A DNA stretch of 11,510 nt, taken from positions 1 through 11,510 of the forward strand of contig UQAR01000064.1 of the NCBI GenBank assembly GCA_900539095.1, in the 5' to 3' direction. The DNA comes from an uncultured Ruminococcus sp. Its GTDB lineage: Bacteria > Bacillota > Clostridia > Oscillospirales > Ruminococcaceae. The position numbers were made by a program, and so were the translations under genes. Shown piece after piece: positions 1 through 7,064 of this stretch (position 1 is the stretch's first letter; each line of letters opens with the position of its first letter). Under the pieces are notes generated by a model. The model made no database searches. It was not told where the DNA came from and saw only the letters and a program-made list of their open reading frames with translations.

Positions 1-50
1 TACGAGATTCGCCTTAGTCTCGTGGGCTCGGAGATGTGTATAAGAGACAG
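1..50 (+). other. Illumina Nextera i7 adapter left on the contig end (artefact)
   Basis: This is synthetic library sequence, not genome. Positions 1-8 (TACGAGAT) match the end of the P7 flow-cell primer, 9-16 (TCGCCTTA) match the i7 index of Nextera N701, 17-31 (GTCTCGTGGGCTCGG) match the Nextera read-2 adapter, and 32-50 (AGATGTGTATAAGAGACAG) are the 19-base Tn5 mosaic end. All four parts are contiguous and in the correct order, so chance or a natural Tn5 relative is excluded. Real sequence begins at 51. The orientation is the reverse complement of a read that ran through a short insert into the adapter. The part matches are from memory of the published adapter sequences. Confidence 0.98.
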
Positions 51-52
51 CC

Positions 53-913
53 GAATATTCAGTGAAAATAACCGAACATATATGTTCTGACCTTATAAGA
101 AGAAATTGTCTGCTTGCATCAGGCTTTGCAGGCGGTATTGATCAGATAGCTAACAGAGTTGCTATCGAAAATGGCAGCAGACCTATCGCCGTTTGCGGCA
201 CCACATTGGAAAGCGATTATCCAAAGGGCAGCGGTGAGTTGAAACAGCTTATTGCTGAAAAGGGAGTTGTCATATCGGAGTATTTTCCGGGATACAGACC
301 GTTCGGCAATGCTTTCGTGAACCGAAACAGGATACTTACTGGCATTTCAAATGCTGTACTTTTTATAGAATGCAGCAAGGAAAGCCATGGGCTTGATAAT
401 GTAAATCACGCCATATCACAGGGAAAACAGGTCTTTGTTGTGCCGCCCCATGATATTTATGACAGCAGATATTTCGGTCAGCGTGACCTCATAAGAAATG
501 AATGTCAGCCTGTGTTTGGTGCAGAAGATATTGTTTATTCGCTGGCTACTGAGCGTTATCAGTCGTTGAAACTGGTGGAGAGCCTGGGTGAGTTTACCTT
601 GCCTGCGGAGGATTCAGCAATATTCAATGACGGCGAGTCTAAACCAATAAAACGCAGAAAAACGAAAAGAAAAACTGACAGCAGTGCAGAAATGCCCGTC
701 AGAGAAGTGGTCAAGCCTATGCCTGAGCCTGACTTGTCAGAACTTGATGATACACAAAAAAGCATCTGCGAACTGCTAAAGGGCGGCAATATGATAGCTG
801 ATGAGATCGCATCAAGGCTAAACATGGATATTTCAGATGTGCTTGCTCAGCTTACAGAACTTGAACTATTTGGCACGATCAAGTCATATCCGGGCAAAAT
901 GTTCGGACTTTAA
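53..913 (+). CDS. dprA: DNA-processing protein DprA, 5'-truncated by the contig end
   Basis: DprA (Smf) binds incoming single-stranded DNA in the cytoplasm and loads RecA during natural transformation; many non-competent bacteria also carry it. The frame is open back to the first genomic codon at 53, so the GTG at 62 is an internal valine and no true start is present. Compared with typical DprA proteins, roughly the first 115-130 residues (N-terminal domain and first Rossmann strand) are lost. Counting from the GTG, residues about 20-170 form the Rossmann-like core, with SGFAGGID, DYP, ISEY, NRNRILTGIS and QGKQVFVVP in family order. A lysine/arginine-rich linker follows (about 193-204), then a winged-helix C-terminal domain (about 225-283). 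Odd points are SHGLDNV where SGSLITA is usual, and VPP for VPG. It ends 23 bases before topA, as in many Firmicutes. Confidence 0.93.
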   Translation, partial: EYSVKITEHICSDLIRRNCLLASGFAGGIDQIANRVAIENGSRPIAVCGTTLESDYPKGSGELKQLIAEKGVVISEYFPGYRPFGNAFVNRNRILTGISNAVLFIECSKESHGLDNVNHAISQGKQVFVVPPHDIYDSRYFGQRDLIRNECQPVFGAEDIVYSLATERYQSLKLVESLGEFTLPAEDSAIFNDGESKPIKRRKTKRKTDSSAEMPVREVVKPMPEPDLSELDDTQKSICELLKGGNMIADEIASRLNMDISDVLAQLTELELFGTIKSYPGKMFGL

Positions 914-925
914 TATATTAAGAAT

Positions 926-930
926 GGAGA
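926..930 (+). promoter_or_regulatory. Shine-Dalgarno site for topA
   Basis: GGAGA lies 6 bases before a TTG codon at 937. This spacing, with the conserved MSNLIIVESPTK N-terminus, fixes the non-ATG start of topA. The site sits in the 23-base dprA-topA gap, which is too short to hold a full promoter. Confidence 0.8.
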
Positions 931-936
931 ATAGAT

Positions 937-3027
937 TTGTCTAATTTGATCATAGTTGAGTCACCAACAAAGATAAAAACAATAAAGCGTTATCTCAGCG
1001 GTGATTACGAAGTCGTAGCGTCAAAGGGTCATGTACGTGACCTTCCAAAATCTAAGCTCGGCGTTGATGTAGAAAATAATTTTGAGCCTAAATATGTCAA
1101 TATCAAAGACAAAGAGGGCGTTATAAAAGATATAAAAAAACTTGCAAAGAAGAGCGACCACGTTTATCTCGCAGGCGACCCTGACCGTGAAGGAGAGGCT
1201 ATCTCATGGCATCTTGCGTTACTGCTCGGTCTTGACCTCAACGACAAAAACAGAGTTACTTTCAACGAGCTTACCGAAACAGGTATCAAGGCAGGCATGA
1301 GCCACCCACGTTCTATTGATATAAACCTTGTTAATGCACAGCAGGCAAGGCGTATCCTTGACAGACTTGTGGGTTATAAGCTTTCACCTTTTCTTTGGAG
1401 AAAAATAAGAAAGGGTCTTTCAGCAGGAAGAGTTCAGTCTGTTGCAGTTAAAATGATATGCGACAGAGAAAACGAGATAAGAGCATTTGTATCGCAGGAA
1501 TACTGGTCTATAGACGGTAAGTTTTCCGCAAACGGCGAGCGTAAAACATTTGCCGCAAAGCTCAATACAGTTAACGGTGAAAAGCCTGAGCTAAAAAACA
1601 AAGAACAGGCTGATGAGATACTCAAAAGGCTTGAGGGTGCTGAATTTGTTATAGATAAGGTAAAAAAGAGCGTGCACAGAAAATCACCAGCAGCACCGTT
1701 TACCACCTCGACATTACAGCAAGAGGCGTCAAGACGTCTTAGCTTTCAGGCAAGAAGAACTATGAAAACCGCTCAGGAACTTTATGAAGGCGTTGAGATA
1801 AAGGACATGGGACAAACTGGTCTTATCACCTATATGCGTACTGACAGCCTTAGGATCTCCGATGAGGCAAGAGCGGCTGCATATGGCTTCATCAAGAAAA
1901 AATACGGCGATAAGTATATTCCTGATACGCCGAAGAAATATAAGACCAAGGGCAACGCTCAGGATGCCCACGAGGCTATCAGACCTACCCACCCTGAGGT
2001 CACACCTGATATCGTCAAAGCAAGCGGCGTTACCAGCGACCAGTACAAGCTCTACAAGCTTATATGGGAAAGATTTATCGCATCTCAGATGTCAAACTGT
2101 CTTATGGATACCGTTTCAGTGGATATATCAGCAAACGGCTGTAGCTTTAAAGCAACAGGCTACTCTGTAAAGTTTGATGGATTTACAGTGCTTTATGAAG
2201 AGGCAAAGGACGAAGAGGGCGAAAAGAAAAATGTGCTCCCACCTATCAAGGCAGGCGACCCTATAAAGGTACGCAGTCTAGAAGGCAATCAGCACTTTAC
2301 ACAGCCGCCTGCAAGATACACCGAGGCAACGCTGGTAAAGGCGTTTGAAGAAACGGGAATAGGCAGACCATCAACCTATGTACCGACTATAACGACTATA
2401 ATCAACAGAAATTATGTTGAGCGTGACGGTAAACAGCTCAAACCTACTTCTCTTGGTGAAGTGACAAATCAGCTAATGAGCGAGCATTTTGACAAGATTG
2501 TTGACGTAAAGTTTACTGCAAACATGGAACATTCCCTTGATGAAGTTGAAAGCGGAAAGAAAAGCTGGGTAAAGACTTTGCAGGATTTCTATGGTGAGTT
2601 TGACGATGAACTGAAAAAGGCCGAAGAGGCTATGGACGGAAAGCGTATCAAAGTACCTGACGAAGAAACAGATCAGGTCTGCGAGCTTTGTGGTAAGCCT
2701 ATGGTCATAAAAATAGGCAGATACGGTAAATTCATGGCTTGCTCAGGTTTTCCTGAGTGTAAGAATACAAAGAAGATAGTTCAGGAAACAGGCGGTTTCT
2801 GTCCGTATTGCGGAAAGAAAGTGCTTTTGAAAAAGTCCAAAAAAGGCAAAAAGTATTACGGCTGTGAGGATAATCCTGAGTGTAAGTTCATGACATGGGA
2901 CGTACCTACGGAAGAGAAGTGCCCAAAGTGCGGCAGTACGCTTTTCCAAAAGGGCGGCAAAAATGGCGTGCTAATTTGTCATAAGCCTGATTGCGGATAT
3001 GAAAGGAATTTGTCCAATGGCGGTTAA
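937..3027 (+). CDS. topA: DNA topoisomerase I (type IA)
   Basis: Relaxes negative supercoils by cutting one strand through a 5'-phosphotyrosine link. The 696-residue protein is full length for the Firmicute family. The N-terminal Toprim domain holds the catalytic glutamate E8 (in VESPTK) and the metal-binding DPDREGE at 81-87. The core contains SAGRVQS (162-168) and the active-site tyrosine Y299 in GLITYMRTDS. GIGRPSTY and the following motifs complete the type IA fold. The C-terminus has three four-cysteine zinc ribbons between C582 and C686: CELC with CSGFPEC, CPYC with CEDNPEC, and CPKC with CHKPDC. The start is TTG, supported by GGAGA at 926-930. The 3' end overlaps trmFO by 11 bases, so the two are probably translationally coupled. 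No damage is visible in any motif. Confidence 0.98.
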   Translation: MSNLIIVESPTKIKTIKRYLSGDYEVVASKGHVRDLPKSKLGVDVENNFEPKYVNIKDKEGVIKDIKKLAKKSDHVYLAGDPDREGEAISWHLALLLGLDLNDKNRVTFNELTETGIKAGMSHPRSIDINLVNAQQARRILDRLVGYKLSPFLWRKIRKGLSAGRVQSVAVKMICDRENEIRAFVSQEYWSIDGKFSANGERKTFAAKLNTVNGEKPELKNKEQADEILKRLEGAEFVIDKVKKSVHRKSPAAPFTTSTLQQEASRRLSFQARRTMKTAQELYEGVEIKDMGQTGLITYMRTDSLRISDEARAAAYGFIKKKYGDKYIPDTPKKYKTKGNAQDAHEAIRPTHPEVTPDIVKASGVTSDQYKLYKLIWERFIASQMSNCLMDTVSVDISANGCSFKATGYSVKFDGFTVLYEEAKDEEGEKKNVLPPIKAGDPIKVRSLEGNQHFTQPPARYTEATLVKAFEETGIGRPSTYVPTITTIINRNYVERDGKQLKPTSLGEVTNQLMSEHFDKIVDVKFTANMEHSLDEVESGKKSWVKTLQDFYGEFDDELKKAEEAMDGKRIKVPDEETDQVCELCGKPMVIKIGRYGKFMACSGFPECKNTKKIVQETGGFCPYCGKKVLLKKSKKGKKYYGCEDNPECKFMTWDVPTEEKCPKCGSTLFQKGGKNGVLICHKPDCGYERNLSNGG
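3002..3008 (+). promoter_or_regulatory. Shine-Dalgarno site for trmFO inside the topA 3' end
   Basis: AAAGGAA inside the last topA codons is followed by 8 bases and then ATG at 3017. It decides the trmFO start against the in-frame ATG at 2999, which has no purine-rich site upstream and would add six residues ahead of the normal FAD-binding N-terminus. Confidence 0.75.
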
Positions 3028-4333
3028 GGTAATAGGTGCAGGACTTGCAGGCTGCGAGGCAGCTTGGCAGTTAGCCTGTGCAGGGATAAATGTTGAACTT
3101 TATGAAATGAAACCTAAAAAGTTCACTCCGGCTCATAAGTATAAAGGCTTTGCGGAGCTTGTGTGCTCAAATTCCCTGAAAGCTGACAGGATAGATTCAG
3201 CCGCAGGAATGTTAAAGGAAGAAATGAGAAGGCTCGGCTCTGTGACTATGGAGTGTGCAGCAGAAACAAAGGTTTCCGCTGGCGGTGCACTTGCTGTTGA
3301 CAGAGAGAGGTTTTCTGACATGGTAACGGCAAAGATAAGGGAAAACCCACACATTACTGTTATCGAGGAGGAAGTTACTGAAATACCTGACGGCGATGTT
3401 ATTATTGCGACAGGGCCTCTTACAAGTGACGGACTTGCGGAGAGTATCGGCAAAATATGCGGCGATTATCTTTATTTTCATGACGCTGCCGCACCGATAG
3501 TGACATATGAAAGTCTTGATAAAGATAAGGTTTTCTTTGCATCGAGATATGGCAAGGGCGAGGCTGATTATATAAACTGCCCTATGAATAAGGAAGAATA
3601 TCTCAGGTTCTATAATGAACTTATCAATGCGGAATCCGCTCCGCTCCATGATTTTGATAAGGAGCACTTTTCAAAGGACGGGTTCAAGGTGTATGAAGGC
3701 TGTATGCCCGTTGAGGTCCTTGCCAAAAGGGGAGAGGACACAATGCGTTTCGGTCCGCTGAAACCTGTAGGCTTGACAGATCCACGAACAGGCAATAGAC
3801 CGTATGCTGTCGTTCAGCTCCGTGCAGAAAATGCAGAGGGAAGTCTGTATAACCTTGTGGGCTTTCAGACAAATCTGAAATTTGGCGAGCAGAAAAGAGT
3901 TTTTTCTCTTATCACAGGACTTGAAAATGCTGAATTTATGCGATATGGCGTAATGCACAGGAATACTTTCATAAATTCGCCTAAGCTGTTAAACCCGCAG
4001 TTCAATATGCGTGATAGGGAAGATCTTTTCTTTGCAGGTCAAATGACAGGCGTTGAGGGATATATCGAATCAGCAGCGAGCGGAATTTTTGCAGGTCTGA
4101 GCATGGCAAGACGCTTGCAGGGCAAGCCTGCGGTTACTCTGCCTGATACCACCATGTTGGGTGCACTTTCAAAATATATAAGCGACCCTACTGTGGAAAA
4201 GTTTCAGCCTATGGGCTGCAATATGGGTATCTTGCCTGAACTGCCTGAACGTATAAGGGATAAAAAATTGAAATATAAAATGATAGCTGAAAGGGGTCTC
4301 GCTGACCTTGACAAAGCTATCGGGGAATTTTAA
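3017..4333 (+). CDS. trmFO: Folate-dependent tRNA (uracil-54-C5)-methyltransferase TrmFO
   Basis: Makes ribothymidine (m5U54) in the tRNA T-loop, using methylenetetrahydrofolate as carbon donor and FADH2 as reductant; it is the Gram-positive alternative to the SAM-dependent TrmA. The 438-residue product starts MAVKVIGAGLAG, with the FAD dinucleotide motif at residues 7-12 and the ribose-binding acidic residue E30 in LYEMKP. The signature AELVCSNSLKAD places C50 where the family has Cys53 (B. subtilis numbering), and EGCMPVEV holds C229, matching the catalytic Cys226. GQMTGVEGY (341-349) and ESAASG close the FAD-binding fold. It overlaps topA by 11 bases; topA-trmFO adjacency is common in Firmicutes. 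In Bacillus xerC-hslVU-codY follows; here plsX follows after 10 bases. Confidence 0.97.
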   Translation: MAVKVIGAGLAGCEAAWQLACAGINVELYEMKPKKFTPAHKYKGFAELVCSNSLKADRIDSAAGMLKEEMRRLGSVTMECAAETKVSAGGALAVDRERFSDMVTAKIRENPHITVIEEEVTEIPDGDVIIATGPLTSDGLAESIGKICGDYLYFHDAAAPIVTYESLDKDKVFFASRYGKGEADYINCPMNKEEYLRFYNELINAESAPLHDFDKEHFSKDGFKVYEGCMPVEVLAKRGEDTMRFGPLKPVGLTDPRTGNRPYAVVQLRAENAEGSLYNLVGFQTNLKFGEQKRVFSLITGLENAEFMRYGVMHRNTFINSPKLLNPQFNMRDREDLFFAGQMTGVEGYIESAASGIFAGLSMARRLQGKPAVTLPDTTMLGALSKYISDPTVEKFQPMGCNMGILPELPERIRDKKLKYKMIAERGLADLDKAIGEF

Positions 4334-4337
4334 GGAG
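4332..4337 (+). promoter_or_regulatory. Shine-Dalgarno site for plsX overlapping the trmFO stop codon
   Basis: AAGGAG shares two bases with the trmFO TAA (4331-4333) and stands 6 bases before ATG 4344. It selects that ATG over the in-frame TTG at 4308 and suggests that ribosomes ending trmFO can re-initiate on plsX. Confidence 0.85.
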
Positions 4338-4343
4338 ATTGTT

Positions 4344-5354
4344 ATGAATATAGTAATTGACGCTTTCGGCGGAGATAACGCACCACTTGAAGTCATCAAA
4401 GGTTCTATTGACGCACAGAAAGACTTCGGCGTTGACGTTACTCTCGTGGGTGATGAGACAAAAATAAAGAAATGTGCACAGGATAACGGTCTTGATATCA
4501 CAGCTTTACATATCAAGCACGCTGACACTGTTATAGAGATATGTGAAGAGCCTACAGAGGTCATCAAGGGCAAAAAGGATTGTTCTATGGCAGTGGGCAT
4601 GAAAATGCTTGCAGACGGTGAGGGCGATGCTTTTGTATCCGCAGGTTCAACAGGTGCACTTGTAGTTGGTGCAACATTTATCGTAAAAAGAATAAAGGGC
4701 ATAAAAAGACCAGCCCTTGCGACTATACTTCCAACAGCCGGAGCACCTACAATGCTGCTTGACAGCGGTGCTAATGCTGACTGCCGCCCTGAAATGCTTA
4801 CTCAGTTCGGTATCATGGGCTCAGCTTATATGAACAAGATACTTGGCGTTGAGTCACCAAGAGTAGGTCTTGCAAATATCGGTGCAGAAGAATCAAAGGG
4901 CAGAGAGCTTGAGCTTGAAACATACAAGCAGCTCAAAAAAGCTCCTGTAAATTTTGTGGGCAATATAGAGGCAAGACAGCTGCCTATGGGCGACTGCGAT
5001 GTATGCGTGGCTGACGGTTTCTGCGGAAATCTTATGCTGAAACTTTATGAGGGCATGGCTAAGTTCTTCTCAGGAGAGCTGAAAACACTTCTCACAAAGG
5101 ACACTAAATCAAAGATAGCTGCTCTTATGGTGATGAAAAACGTAAAAGAATTCAAGAAAAAGGTAGACTATTCAGAGTATGGCGGAGCACCATTGCTTGG
5201 CACTGCAAAACCGGTCATCAAGGCTCACGGTTCATCAAATGCAAGAGCATTTTATAATGCTATCAGACAGGCAAAACAGTTTACTGAAACTAATGTGATA
5301 GGCGAGATCACAACTGCTATCGAGCAGCTTAAAACCAAACAGGAGATGTTATAA
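4344..5354 (+). CDS. plsX: Phosphate acyltransferase PlsX
   Basis: PlsX converts acyl-ACP and phosphate to acyl-phosphate, the acyl donor for PlsY in the first step of glycerophospholipid synthesis. It is a soluble, peripherally membrane-associated enzyme. The 336-residue protein is of normal length. Family motifs are in order: IDAFGGDNAP at the N-terminus (residues 5-14), VSAGSTGAL (98-106), LDSGANADC (139-147), NIGAEESKG (178-186), ADGFCGN and YGGAPLLG near the C-terminus. The start at 4344 has an AAGGAG site; the open frame further upstream runs inside trmFO and adds nothing conserved. The stop overlaps the rnc start as TAATG. Unlike most Firmicutes, neither fabD/fabG nor acpP follows, so the ACP partner must be encoded elsewhere. 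Confidence 0.97.
   Translation: MNIVIDAFGGDNAPLEVIKGSIDAQKDFGVDVTLVGDETKIKKCAQDNGLDITALHIKHADTVIEICEEPTEVIKGKKDCSMAVGMKMLADGEGDAFVSAGSTGALVVGATFIVKRIKGIKRPALATILPTAGAPTMLLDSGANADCRPEMLTQFGIMGSAYMNKILGVESPRVGLANIGAEESKGRELELETYKQLKKAPVNFVGNIEARQLPMGDCDVCVADGFCGNLMLKLYEGMAKFFSGELKTLLTKDTKSKIAALMVMKNVKEFKKKVDYSEYGGAPLLGTAKPVIKAHGSSNARAFYNAIRQAKQFTETNVIGEITTAIEQLKTKQEML
5341..5345 (+). promoter_or_regulatory. Shine-Dalgarno site for rnc inside the plsX 3' end
   Basis: AGGAG sits in the final plsX codons, 8 bases before the rnc ATG at 5354, which itself shares one base with the plsX TAA. This arrangement favours coupled translation of plsX and rnc. Confidence 0.75.
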
Positions 5355-6052
5355 TGGACGAGCAAAAGGCTCTTAAAGAGTTTCAGGAAAGAATAGGTTA
5401 TCATTTTAAAGACGAAAAGCTCCTTTATGAGGCTCTTTCCCATTCATCATTTGCAAACGAAAACAAAAAAGCAAGGAACAGCAATGAAAGGCTTGAATTC
5501 CTTGGCGACTCTGTGCTTTCAATAGTTGTGTCAGACCATATTTTTGAGCATTACAAACATATGCCTGAGGGCGAGCTGACTAAAATGAGAGCCTCTCTTG
5601 TGTGTGAAAAAGCACTGTTTGAGTTCTCAAAGAAAATAGAGCTTGGAAAGTATATTTTCCTTGGCAAAGGTGAAGAAATAACAGGCGGCAGAGAGAGACC
5701 GTCTATCATTTCTGACGCTTTCGAGGCTGTTATCGCAGCTATCTATCTTGACGGCGGCATTGAGCCAGTTTCAAAGTATATACTTTCATTCATTCCTGAA
5801 AATATAACTCCTGACGGAGTTGTTTTCCACGATTATAAGACTATACTTCAGGAAATAATCCAGAAAAATCCTGAGGAAAGAATTGAATATCACCTTAAAA
5901 GCGAGTCAGGCCCTGACCATAACAAGAAATTCACAGTTCAGGTCTTGCTGAACACGAACGTTATCGGCGAGGGCACAGGCAGATCAAAGAAAACTGCCGA
6001 ACAGCTGGCCGCCAAAGAGGCATTGGAATTAATGGGCTATGGGGCACAGTAA
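5354..6052 (+). CDS. rnc: Ribonuclease III
   Basis: Double-strand-specific endoribonuclease that processes the rRNA precursor and some mRNAs. The 232-residue protein has the endonuclease domain at about 1-150 and a double-stranded-RNA-binding domain at about 158-229. The signature NERLEFLGDSVL carries E48 and D52, and SDAFEAVIAAIYLDGG carries D121 and E124. These are the equivalents of E. coli E41, D45, D114 and E117, so all metal-binding catalytic residues are present. The RNA-binding domain ends in the usual GRSKKTAEQLAAKEAL helix. The gene overlaps plsX by 1 base and the radical SAM gene by 14 bases. The rnc-(radical SAM)-smc-ftsY order is typical of clostridia. Confidence 0.98.
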   Translation: MDEQKALKEFQERIGYHFKDEKLLYEALSHSSFANENKKARNSNERLEFLGDSVLSIVVSDHIFEHYKHMPEGELTKMRASLVCEKALFEFSKKIELGKYIFLGKGEEITGGRERPSIISDAFEAVIAAIYLDGGIEPVSKYILSFIPENITPDGVVFHDYKTILQEIIQKNPEERIEYHLKSESGPDHNKKFTVQVLLNTNVIGEGTGRSKKTAEQLAAKEALELMGYGAQ

Positions 6053-7064
6053 TATATCTATCTTTGTGCCGCATATTGGCTGTCCGCATATGTGTGCGTT
6101 CTGCAATCAACGAACGATAACTGGCACTGAGAAGATACCTCACGCTGATGATGTCAGGCGTATCTGCACGCAGGCAATGAGTGAAGTCAAGAACGTTTCG
6201 CAAACAGAGATTGCCTTTTTCGGCGGCAGCTTTACCGCAGTACCTAGGGAATATATGCTGGAACTTCTTGGTGCGGCACAGGAGTTTATAGGCAGCGGCA
6301 AATTCAAAGGCATAAGGATATCCACAAGGCCTGATTATATCAGCAGAGAGATACTTGACATTCTCAAAGAAAACCATGTTACTGCTATCGAGCTTGGTGC
6401 ACAATCAATGTCTGACACAGTGCTTGCGGCTAATGAGCGTGGGCACACAGCTGGGGACGTTGAAAAGGCGGCAAAGCTTATAAAAAGCTACGGTTGCTTT
6501 GACCTAGGTCTGCAAATGATGATAGGACTTTACAAGAGCAGTCCTGATGACGAACTGGAAACATGGTCGAAGATAGCGGCGTTGTCACCTGACACGGTGC
6601 GTATATATCCGGTAGTCATTCTTGAGGGCACAAAACTCGGTGAGCTTTACAAAAGCGGCGAATATAAGACCATGGAGTTTGACGAAGTTGTTGATATATG
6701 CTCAAAATTTTTGTCAGACGCTGAAAGACTTGGGATAGATGTTATCAAGCTTGGACTTCACGCCAGTGAGGTCGTGGAAGAACAAATGCTTGGTGGATTT
6801 TATCACCCTGCTTTCCGTGAACTTTGCGAGGGAAGAAACTACCGCAAACTTATCACTGAAAAGCTTGAAGAGCACGGCGGTTTAGATGAGATATCTTCTG
6901 CTGTCATTTCAGTTCCGTCAAGACAACTTAGCAAGGCGATAGGTCAGAAAAAAGCTAATATATCATATTTTAAAGACCTCGGTGTAGACATTAAGATAGT
7001 CAGTCACGAGGACAACGAGAAAATCAAAATACATGAGGTAAAAATGAGGGGCGGTGAAAAATAA
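6039..7064 (+). CDS. Elp3-like radical SAM protein, substrate unknown
   Basis: A 341-residue radical S-adenosylmethionine enzyme. The 4Fe-4S cluster motif is CPHMCAFC at C15, C19 and C22 (CxxxCxxC), after the N-terminal strand NISIFVPHIG. AFFGGSFTAVP (59-69) is the glycine-rich SAM-binding segment, and ELGAQSMSD and RIYPVVILEGT are later conserved strands. Sequence feel and length match the short clostridial proteins often labelled Elp3-like. They resemble the radical SAM half of Elp3, which modifies wobble uridine in tRNA, but this one is too short for the acetyltransferase half. The C-terminal part carries YHPAFRELCEGRNYRK and then a GQKK loop (302-305) resembling the GxxG of KH RNA-binding domains. 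The ATG overlaps rnc by 14 bases with only a weak GGAA upstream, so translation probably depends on rnc. An RNA substrate is my inference. Confidence 0.88.
   Translation: MGHSNISIFVPHIGCPHMCAFCNQRTITGTEKIPHADDVRRICTQAMSEVKNVSQTEIAFFGGSFTAVPREYMLELLGAAQEFIGSGKFKGIRISTRPDYISREILDILKENHVTAIELGAQSMSDTVLAANERGHTAGDVEKAAKLIKSYGCFDLGLQMMIGLYKSSPDDELETWSKIAALSPDTVRIYPVVILEGTKLGELYKSGEYKTMEFDEVVDICSKFLSDAERLGIDVIKLGLHASEVVEEQMLGGFYHPAFRELCEGRNYRKLITEKLEEHGGLDEISSAVISVPSRQLSKAIGQKKANISYFKDLGVDIKIVSHEDNEKIKIHEVKMRGGEK

Noticed and set aside
32..50. Tn5-type mosaic end as sign of a natural transposon
   Set aside because: It is preceded by the sequencing index and P7 primer sequence, which exist only in Nextera libraries; there is no transposase gene or second end.
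1862..2170. 102-residue + strand open frame inside topA in another frame
   Set aside because: It falls in the topA catalytic core; its composition is an out-of-frame reading and no start signal is seen.
2999..3016. Earlier ATG as the trmFO start
   Set aside because: It has no ribosome site and adds residues before the conserved FAD-binding N-terminus; ATG 3017 has AAAGGAA at proper spacing.
3212..3667. 151-residue antisense open frame inside trmFO
   Set aside because: It is a reverse-strand shadow of a conserved coding frame, with no motif and no ribosome site support.
3773..3801. TTGACA inside trmFO as an internal promoter
   Set aside because: The best hexamer at 17-base spacing (TAGACC) matches the -10 consensus at only three positions.
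4308..4343. TTG 4308 as the plsX start, or TTGACA 4308-4313 as a -35 box
   Set aside because: The upstream reading adds nonconserved residues inside trmFO, and no -10-like hexamer lies 16-18 bases after the TTGACA.
4169..4702. 177-residue antisense open frame across the trmFO-plsX junction
   Set aside because: It lies opposite two well-conserved genes, has a low-complexity composition rich in S, F, P and T, and shows no recognisable domain.
5961..6404. 147-residue antisense open frame over the rnc/radical SAM overlap
   Set aside because: Both sense proteins are clearly conserved throughout this region; the antisense product has no family features.
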